Source: Clostridiales bacterium
Lineage (GTDB): Bacteria; Bacillota; Clostridia; Lachnospirales; WQUN01
Assembly: GCA_031254075.1 (NCBI GenBank)
Contig: JAIRVD010000235.1
Location: forward strand, 1-9,636
DNA length: 9,636 bases
Reading direction: 5' to 3'
Both the position numbers and the translations under genes were made by a program. Numbering within the stretch: position 1 is the stretch's first letter; each line of letters opens with the position of its first letter. Below the pieces are notes generated by a model. The model was not told where the DNA came from. It made no database searches and worked only from the letters and a program-made list of their open reading frames with translations. Shown here in pieces: positions 1 to 4,797 of this stretch.

Positions 1-3
1 ACT

Positions 4-1374
4 ATGCCGTACATGTACAATCACTTTACGAATTTAAGGGAATTCACCGCTTCGCAGGAGGGGCAGTTGGACAAGACGGAACCGAATTTATTCCGCGACC
101 AATTTCCTTATACGGAAATTCCGAAAACAATGTTTAATTATCGTACTGTACCGGTGGACATGCCGGATGAGATTTGGATTACGGATACCACGTTCCGTGA
201 CGGTCAGCAATCACGCGAGCCTTATACGGTAGAACAAATTAAATTTATGTATAAATGTATGCATCGTTTGGGTGGTCCCAAAGGGAAAATTCGCCAAAGC
301 GAATTTTTTCTGTATTCAAAACGCGACAGGGACGCGGTTTATGAATGTCTGAATTTGGGCTATGAGTTCCCGGAGGTCACGGGTTGGATTCGCGCGTCTA
401 AAAAAGATTTTGAACTTGTAAAGGAAGTCGGGCTAAAGGAAACGGGTATTTTAGTAAGTTGTTCTGATTATCATATTTTATTGCAAATGAAAATGACCCG
501 CCGCCAAGCGTTGGAGCATTATCTTTCCGTTATAAAGGAATGCATTGAAACGGGCGTAAAGCCGCGCTGTCATCTTGAGGATATAACGCGTGCGGATTTT
601 TACGGCTTCGTTGTTCCGTTTGTGCGCGAACTTATGAAGCTTTCGAATGAAACGGGCGTGCCGATAAAAATTCGTGCGTGCGACACTATGGGAATGGGCG
701 TTACGTTTCCGGGGTCGGTAATGCCGCGCTGTGTTCAGGGCGTGATTCACCATTTGAAACATCACTGCAATGTTCCGCATCAATTGTTGGAATGGCATGG
801 ACACAACGATTTCTACCGCGCGGTAAACAACGCATCGTATGCGTGGCTGTATGGTGCGAGCGCGGTTAACGCTTCGCTTTTCGGAATCGGCGAACGCACG
901 GGCAATACACCGCTTGAGGCAATGGTATTCGAATACGCGCAATTGCGCGGAACGCTCGACGGAATGGACCCGCATATAATTACAAAACTCGCAAGATACT
1001 TCGAAAAAGAAATCGGCTATCGCATTCCGCCGATGACGCCTTTCGTCGGAAAGAATTTCAATGTAACACGCGCGGGTATTCATGCCGACGGACTTTTGAA
1101 AAACGAGGAAATTTATAATATTTTCGATACAAAAAAAATTCTTGACCGTTCGTGGAAGGTTGTAATTTCCAACACATCCGGTTTGGCGGGAATTGCGCAT
1201 TGGATGAACGATTTCTACAAGAAAAAGGGTGATGAAGTATTTGAAAAAGGTCATCCCGCAGTAATAAAAGTCAAAGAATGGGTAGACGCGCAATATGAAA
1301 CAGGCAGAATTACACTGATAACCGACGCAGAAATGGAAGCGGTTTCAAAAGCGGCATTAGGAGGAAAACAATGA
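4..1374 (+). CDS. Re-type citrate synthase homologue (HMGL/isopropylmalate synthase superfamily)
   Basis: The 456-residue protein belongs to the HMGL/2-isopropylmalate synthase superfamily, a metal-dependent TIM barrel that condenses acetyl-CoA with a 2-oxo acid. Visible motifs are the entry motif DTTFRDGQQ (61-69), the metal ligands HGHND (265-269) and the loop GIGERTGNTPLE (294-305). It stops soon after the barrel and lacks the roughly 100-residue leucine-feedback domain of LeuA. An N-terminal extension of about 55 residues precedes the barrel. From memory, this architecture and the NLREFT and EPNLFRDQFPY stretches match the Re-citrate synthase type known from Clostridium kluyveri. Such proteins are often labelled homocitrate or isopropylmalate synthase. 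The isocitrate dehydrogenase-like gene directly behind supports oxaloacetate plus acetyl-CoA to citrate, for glutamate synthesis without a Si-citrate synthase. No RBS is visible because the window starts 3 bases upstream; ATG at 4 or 13, or a start outside the window, are all possible. Confidence 0.82.
   Translation: MPYMYNHFTNLREFTASQEGQLDKTEPNLFRDQFPYTEIPKTMFNYRTVPVDMPDEIWITDTTFRDGQQSREPYTVEQIKFMYKCMHRLGGPKGKIRQSEFFLYSKRDRDAVYECLNLGYEFPEVTGWIRASKKDFELVKEVGLKETGILVSCSDYHILLQMKMTRRQALEHYLSVIKECIETGVKPRCHLEDITRADFYGFVVPFVRELMKLSNETGVPIKIRACDTMGMGVTFPGSVMPRCVQGVIHHLKHHCNVPHQLLEWHGHNDFYRAVNNASYAWLYGASAVNASLFGIGERTGNTPLEAMVFEYAQLRGTLDGMDPHIITKLARYFEKEIGYRIPPMTPFVGKNFNVTRAGIHADGLLKNEEIYNIFDTKKILDRSWKVVISNTSGLAGIAHWMNDFYKKKGDEVFEKGHPAVIKVKEWVDAQYETGRITLITDAEMEAVSKAALGGKQ
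1359..1374 (+). promoter_or_regulatory. AGGAGG RBS and ATGA stop/start overlap coupling the first two genes
   Basis: AGGAGG (1359-1364) lies inside the end of the upstream gene, six bases before ATG 1371. That ATG overlaps the upstream TGA as ATGA (1371-1374). The arrangement fixes the downstream start and suggests translational coupling, so the two enzymes would be made in linked amounts. Confidence 0.9.
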
Positions 1375-2525
1375 ATATCGAAAACGCAAAAAATAAATTC
1401 GGAATTTTACTTGAACAGCAACTTGAAAGAATTAAAAAAATAAAAGCAACATCTGCGCCGATAAATTTTGCGGAATGCAAACCGATTATCATCGGCGTTA
1501 CAAGCGGCGACGGAATCGGCCCGTCGATTACGAAGGCTTCGAAGGATGTTTTGGAGTTTTTGCTTGCGGACGCAATCGCGGAAGGTAAAGTAGAAATCCG
1601 TGAAATCGAGGGGCTTACAATAGAACGCCGCGCTGCGGAAAACGCTGCCATTCCGCCTGCGGTTTTGGCAGAATTAAAAGCCTGCCATGTAATTTTAAAA
1701 GGACCGACGACCACCCCGCAAGCGGGCGACGAATGGCCGAATATAGAAAGCGCGAATGTCGCAATGCGCAAGGAACTTGACCTTTTCGCAAATGTGCGTC
1801 CTGTTCGCGTGCCGGAGAAAGGTATTGACTGGACGTTCTTCCGCGAAAACACCGAGGGTGCGTACGCACTCGGAAGCCAGGGAATTCACGTTGACGACGA
1901 TTTGGCAATCGACTTTACCGTTGCGACAACGCAGGGCTGTGAACGGATTATTCGTGCCGCGTTTGAATACGCGAAAGCGAACGGCAAAAAGCGCGTAACC
2001 GCCGTTACGAAGTCAAATGTCGTTAAAACAACCGACGGAAAATTTTCCGTTATTGCCAAGGAAATATCAAAAAATTATCCCGGCATCACGCTCGACGAAT
2101 GGTATATCGACATCATGACCGCAAAACTCATCGACGAAAAACGCCGCACGCAATTCGAGGTGATGGTTCTGCCGAATCTTTACGGCGACATTCTCACCGA
2201 TGAAGCTGCGGAATTCCAAGGCGGCGTCGGTACCGCAGGCAGTGCGAACATCGGCGCGCGTTACGCGATGTTCGAAGCGATTCATGGTTCCGCTCCGCGC
2301 ATGGTTAAAGAAGGACGCGACATTTACGCCGACCCGGCAAGCATGATGCGTGCTTCCGCAATGCTTCTTTCGCATATCGGTTTCATTAAAGAAAGCGAAA
2401 CCCTCACCAAGGCACTCGACATTTGCACAATCTCCGAACGCGAAATCACAATCACCGGTCGCGATACAGGTTGCACCGGTGACGAATTCGCCGCATACAT
2501 TATGAAGACATGCAAATCATTATAG
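1371..2525 (+). CDS. Isocitrate dehydrogenase-like protein (isocitrate/isopropylmalate dehydrogenase family)
   Basis: The 384-residue enzyme is a member of the NAD(P)-dependent beta-decarboxylating dehydrogenase family. Motifs in order are GDGIGPSI near residue 45, NVRPVR, FRENTEG (157-163), the Tyr/Lys stretch ending in AVTKSNVVK, the signature NLYGDILTDEAAEFQGG, and HGSAP (305-309). RENTEG is typical of isocitrate dehydrogenases; isopropylmalate dehydrogenases usually have RELTGG. Together with the citrate synthase-like gene in front, this favours isocitrate to 2-oxoglutarate. No aconitase gene is in view; it may lie upstream of the window. Arg310 directly follows HGSAP, where NAD enzymes usually carry Asp and NADP enzymes often Lys, so NADP use is possible but unproven. 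The start ATG overlaps the previous stop and has a strong RBS. The first ~40 residues are a Lys/Glu-rich extension before the Rossmann-like start. Confidence 0.85.
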   Translation: MNIENAKNKFGILLEQQLERIKKIKATSAPINFAECKPIIIGVTSGDGIGPSITKASKDVLEFLLADAIAEGKVEIREIEGLTIERRAAENAAIPPAVLAELKACHVILKGPTTTPQAGDEWPNIESANVAMRKELDLFANVRPVRVPEKGIDWTFFRENTEGAYALGSQGIHVDDDLAIDFTVATTQGCERIIRAAFEYAKANGKKRVTAVTKSNVVKTTDGKFSVIAKEISKNYPGITLDEWYIDIMTAKLIDEKRRTQFEVMVLPNLYGDILTDEAAEFQGGVGTAGSANIGARYAMFEAIHGSAPRMVKEGRDIYADPASMMRASAMLLSHIGFIKESETLTKALDICTISEREITITGRDTGCTGDEFAAYIMKTCKSL

Positions 2526-2540
2526 GAGATATGTAAATTG
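2523..2540 (+). promoter_or_regulatory. RBS with TTG start for cysE, preceded by an ATG-TAA start-stop
   Basis: The stop TAG of the upstream gene (2523-2525) is embedded in TAGGAGAT. The AGGAG core is followed by ATGTAA at 2531-2536 and then TTG at 2538. The ATG sits only about two bases after AGGAG and is closed at once by TAA, so it should not be an efficient start. TTG 2538, about nine bases from the core, opens the full cysE frame, with no in-frame ATG nearby. The use of TTG suggests modest initiation. Confidence 0.7.
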
Positions 2541-3116
2541 AATATTATAAAGGCAATAAAAAATTACGACCCTGCAATTCGCTCGTGGCCGGAGGTATTT
2601 TTATACCCCGGCTTTTGGTGTATGTTTTTTCACCGCCCCTGCCATATGCTTTATAAGTGGAGGCTTTATTTTCTTGCGCGCTTAATTTCGCAATACGCCC
2701 GCTTCCTCACCGGAATCGAAATTCACCCCGGCGCGAAAATCGGCAAGGGTGTTATCATCGACCACGGAATGGGCGTTGTTATCGGTGAAACCGCAATTAT
2801 CGGCGACAATGTTTTAATTTACCACAACGTAACCCTCGGAAATGTAGACAGCATAAAAGGCCCGCGCCACCCCGTTATCGGAAATAATGTCGTCATAGGC
2901 GCGGGCGCAATCATTCTCGGACGCGTTACCATCGGCGATAACGCGAAAATCGGCGCGGGTACCGTCGTTCTTACCGACGTCCCCGCAGGAAATACCATCG
3001 TCGGCGAAAAAGGCCGCATTGTTGTTCGCGATGATTTCAAATGCTCAACTCAATGTGAAATCGAAGACTTGAAAAATAAAGTCAAGGAATTAAAAAATAT
3101 TTTGGACAGTCAATAG
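2538..3116 (+). CDS. cysE: Serine O-acetyltransferase CysE, short form
   Basis: CysE transfers acetyl from acetyl-CoA to L-serine, giving O-acetylserine, the first dedicated step of cysteine synthesis in the cytoplasm. The 192-residue protein shows the N-terminal DPAIRSWPEVFLYPGF element, with Asp11 at the serine-binding position, then a left-handed beta-helix of hexapeptide repeats from about residue 60. Active-site elements are Asp75-His76 in IIDHGMGVVIGE and RHP with His111. It ends in a short charged helix (DLKNKVKELKN). It is much shorter than the ~273-residue E. coli enzyme, because the N-terminal helical domain is reduced, as in other Gram-positive short forms. The usual GGTGK loop is replaced by GNVDSIKG. 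It lies 12 bases behind the dehydrogenase gene with no terminator between, so it is probably cotranscribed. It has a TTG start. Confidence 0.9.
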   Translation: MNIIKAIKNYDPAIRSWPEVFLYPGFWCMFFHRPCHMLYKWRLYFLARLISQYARFLTGIEIHPGAKIGKGVIIDHGMGVVIGETAIIGDNVLIYHNVTLGNVDSIKGPRHPVIGNNVVIGAGAIILGRVTIGDNAKIGAGTVVLTDVPAGNTIVGEKGRIVVRDDFKCSTQCEIEDLKNKVKELKNILDSQ

Positions 3117-3161
3117 GCAACCGAACCTAAACGCCTCAGCAAGGTTTGTATTATTTGTGTA

Positions 3162-3201
3162 TAAAATCAAAACGGCGCGAATTCGCGCCGTTTTGATTTT
3201 A
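3162..3201. terminator. Bidirectional terminator: 40-base perfect palindrome
   Basis: Two perfect 20-base arms meet at 3181/3182 within GAATTC. Each arm is A/T at the outer end and GC-rich (GGCGCG) in the middle, so either transcript folds a G+C stem ending in an A/U tract. It sits between cysE (+) and the convergent spore-coat gene (-), ending 10 bases beyond that gene's stop, and so would serve both operons. Confidence 0.9.
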
Positions 3202-3211
3202 AAGTCTGGGT

Positions 3212-3484
3212 TTAATGCATCGACATATGACTTGGCGTGCCGCCGGTAAGAGCGGATTTAACCGAAGACATATCTTGTGCGGAGGCGGCGGGGGAGGTGG
3301 CGTAGTAGCCTTTTTGCTCGGCGATTTTGTAGAGGTCGTATTGGAATTTTTCGTCGCCGTCGCGCATTTGTTGGAAGGTTTGGCGAAGGGAAGGGTTTGC
3401 GGTTTCGGAGATGAAAGTTGCATAACCTGCAAGGCTGCCTTTAACGCCGCCGAGCACGTCGAGAACGATATCTTTTTCTTGCAT
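3212..3484 (-). CDS. CotF-like spore coat protein
   Basis: This is a 90-residue, mostly helical protein of the coat F type (ferritin-like helical hairpin). Recognisable stretches are an N-terminal MQEKDIVLDVLGGVKGSL, the first helix, then ETANPSLRQTFQQMRDGDEKFQYDLYKIAEQKGYY, which closely matches the conserved second helix and GYY turn of clostridial small coat proteins. The tail is Ala/Ser-rich and ends in HMSMH. It has no signal peptide and no Cys, and is likely made in the mother cell and added to the spore coat, by family analogy. The start at 3484 is supported by AGGAG on the minus strand about seven bases upstream. It follows the other small coat gene by 39 bases and ends at the bidirectional terminator. 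Confidence 0.82.
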   Translation of the reverse strand: MQEKDIVLDVLGGVKGSLAGYATFISETANPSLRQTFQQMRDGDEKFQYDLYKIAEQKGYYATSPAASAQDMSSVKSALTGGTPSHMSMH

Positions 3485-3523
3485 GATAAAAACTCCTAAC
3501 TGATTAAATTTTTTGGAATAGCT

Positions 3524-3706
3524 TTAAAGCATTTGTAAAAGATTTTGAGCGGATTGTTTTGCTTGGCTTGAAGCTTGGGAGAACATTTGTTTAATTTGAG
3601 GGTCTTGGACTTGTCCCGCGTAAGAGCTGAGCTTGCTTGAAGTCATATTGTGAGCGGAAACAACTTCACGAATCCAATTAAGCTCTGATTGTTTCAGGTT
3701 TTGCAT
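3524..3706 (-). CDS. Small CotF-related spore-coat-type protein
   Basis: This is a 60-residue helical protein, starting MQNLKQSELNWIREVV and continuing with SSKLSSYAGQVQDPQIKQMF and a Ser/Gln/Ala-rich last helix. The sequence is of the short coat-F-like kind that often accompanies a longer CotF protein in Clostridia. The frame stays open upstream to 3781, but the start is placed at 3706 because GGAAGGAGA lies just upstream on the minus strand and the extra 25 residues (Asn/Phe/His/Cys-rich) do not resemble the family. It is the first gene of a two-gene minus-strand unit. The coat-component role is inferred from the family and the neighbour. Confidence 0.72.
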   Translation of the reverse strand: MQNLKQSELNWIREVVSAHNMTSSKLSSYAGQVQDPQIKQMFSQASSQAKQSAQNLLQML

Positions 3707-3747
3707 GGAAATTCTCCTTCCTATGGAAATTTTGTGGAACACACTTC

Positions 3748-3780
3748 CATTATTGTTGCAAAAATGAAATAAATTATTCA
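3748..3780 (-). promoter_or_regulatory. Candidate sporulation-type promoter for the two coat genes
   Basis: On the minus strand TGAATA (3775-3780) is followed after 18-19 bases by ACAATAATG (3748-3756). This loosely resembles forespore sigma-G/F-type elements. It is about 45 bases upstream of ATG 3706. The match is partial and another sigma factor could equally read this AT-rich stretch. A small inverted repeat (TGGAA 3735-3739, TTCCA 3745-3749) lies in the would-be leader. Confidence 0.25.
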
Positions 3781-3784
3781 TAAT
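3756..3784 (+). promoter_or_regulatory. Candidate housekeeping promoter for the CBM-like/kinase operon
   Basis: TTGCAA (3756-3761), a 17-base spacer and CATAAT (3779-3784) resemble a sigma-A promoter, with four and five matches to TTGACA and TATAAT. Transcription would begin near 3791, giving a leader of only about 15-20 bases. The -10 overlaps the divergent candidate -35 (3775-3780), so the two directions might exclude each other. Confidence 0.45.
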
Positions 3785-3805
3785 AGAAGAAATAAAAAAT
3801 GCGGG

Positions 3806-4783
3806 GTGGTTGTGATATTAGTTCTATTCGATTTACAAGAAATTTTAAAAGAAATTGAAGCGGGCGAGTTAACGGACAATGTGTACTTTAGCCGCTACAG
3901 CAACACCACTCCCGAGATTGGAATAAAAGAAGCCGGAACGGTGAAGGCGATTCATATTTCGGATAAAATGGCATTGAAGCCGGGTATTGCGTTAAATATG
4001 TCCGCGATTCCGAATTTGCATCAGGGCGACAGAATAACCATTACGGGAAGAATCGGCAGCGGGTTTCCCAAAACCGACTGGGCGATGGTAATTGACAGGC
4101 AAACAGCGAAAAACGGTTTCAGCGGCTTATCGCAGCACATAACCCCTGACCACGTCGAGCTTTTCAATGTGACATATATATTAGAAGAAATAGATTTGGA
4201 CAAAACATTTTTTATACGCACAAACTTCTGGGGACGCGGACGAACAGAGGATGTAGTGGATTTCTATGTAGACAGTATTTTAATTACACGAAACGTAAAG
4301 CATTTCGATACGGTCATTGACGACAGGCAGGCGATTTATTCATTCGCGACGGACGAAAACATAAAATCAATGAAACCCGGTGATATTTCACGATTTATTC
4401 GTTCTGCCGGAACACCGAAATATACTATGACAGAACGAAACGGCAAAAGGGGCGTTCATCTCGGGCGCAGAATGAATAACTGGGACGGCGTTGACATATG
4501 GCTTCCTAACATGAATTTGAAAAAGGGAAATAAATACACGATTACTGTAAATGGAAAAATAGACGGACATGCCACCCCGGGCGCAAGGGTGATGTTGCAA
4601 ATGTTGCCGGGTTATATTTGGCGAAGCGACATGCATGTTTCTGACGACCAGGAATTTACATTGACCCATACGCTTACGGCTATGGAGCTTCAAATTTCGG
4701 AAGCGGTAAGAATTGCGACCGACGAAAACGGTGCAACAATGTCATTTTTCATCCACGATATAGAGATTACGTTAAATCAATAG
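3806..4783 (+). CDS. Two-domain carbohydrate-binding-module-like (CBM4/9/22-type) protein, no export signal
   Basis: This protein of about 325 residues has two successive beta-sandwich modules, roughly 20-165 and 170-325. Each ends in a strand of the type seen at the end of CBM4/9 domains (VDFYVDSILITRN near 155; MSFFIHDIEITLN at the C-terminus). The second has the characteristic GVHLGRRMNNWDGVDIWL stretch (Trp226), then LKKGNKYTITVNGKI. These are galactose-binding-like folds that usually bind glycans outside the cell. Here the N-terminus (MVVILVLFDLQEIL) has only a short hydrophobic run, no basic n-region and no cleavage site, and no catalytic domain, anchor or dockerin is seen. The start is uncertain: GTG 3806 or GTG 3812, with GGGGTG at 3803-3808 close by and no ATG in frame. 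The kinase gene follows with its RBS in this gene's stop, so a sensory or scaffold role is possible. Ligand unknown. Confidence 0.7.
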   Translation: MVVILVLFDLQEILKEIEAGELTDNVYFSRYSNTTPEIGIKEAGTVKAIHISDKMALKPGIALNMSAIPNLHQGDRITITGRIGSGFPKTDWAMVIDRQTAKNGFSGLSQHITPDHVELFNVTYILEEIDLDKTFFIRTNFWGRGRTEDVVDFYVDSILITRNVKHFDTVIDDRQAIYSFATDENIKSMKPGDISRFIRSAGTPKYTMTERNGKRGVHLGRRMNNWDGVDIWLPNMNLKKGNKYTITVNGKIDGHATPGARVMLQMLPGYIWRSDMHVSDDQEFTLTHTLTAMELQISEAVRIATDENGATMSFFIHDIEITLNQ

Positions 4784-4797
4784 GAGTGATACAAATG
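4781..4797 (+). promoter_or_regulatory. RBS that fixes the kinase start at ATG 4795
   Basis: AGGAG (4782-4786) overlaps the TAG stop of the upstream gene (4781-4783) and stands eight bases from ATG 4795. The in-frame GTG at 4786 begins inside this RBS and so is an unlikely start. The layout implies coupling of the two genes. Confidence 0.85.

Noticed and set aside
478..1293. Long open frame of 271 codons on the minus strand
   Set aside because: It lies fully opposite the citrate synthase-like gene, has Arg/Cys/His-rich composition without any family motif, and has no RBS. It is a codon-bias shadow.
1310..1908. Several minus-strand frames opposite the dehydrogenase
   Set aside because: They overlap each other and a well-supported enzyme gene, and none shows a domain.
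3215..3499. Open frame on the plus strand with a run of glycines
   Set aside because: It is the complement of the CotF-like gene. The Gly run comes from the GC-rich Ala/Pro-coding stretch of the real gene, and there is no RBS or family similarity.
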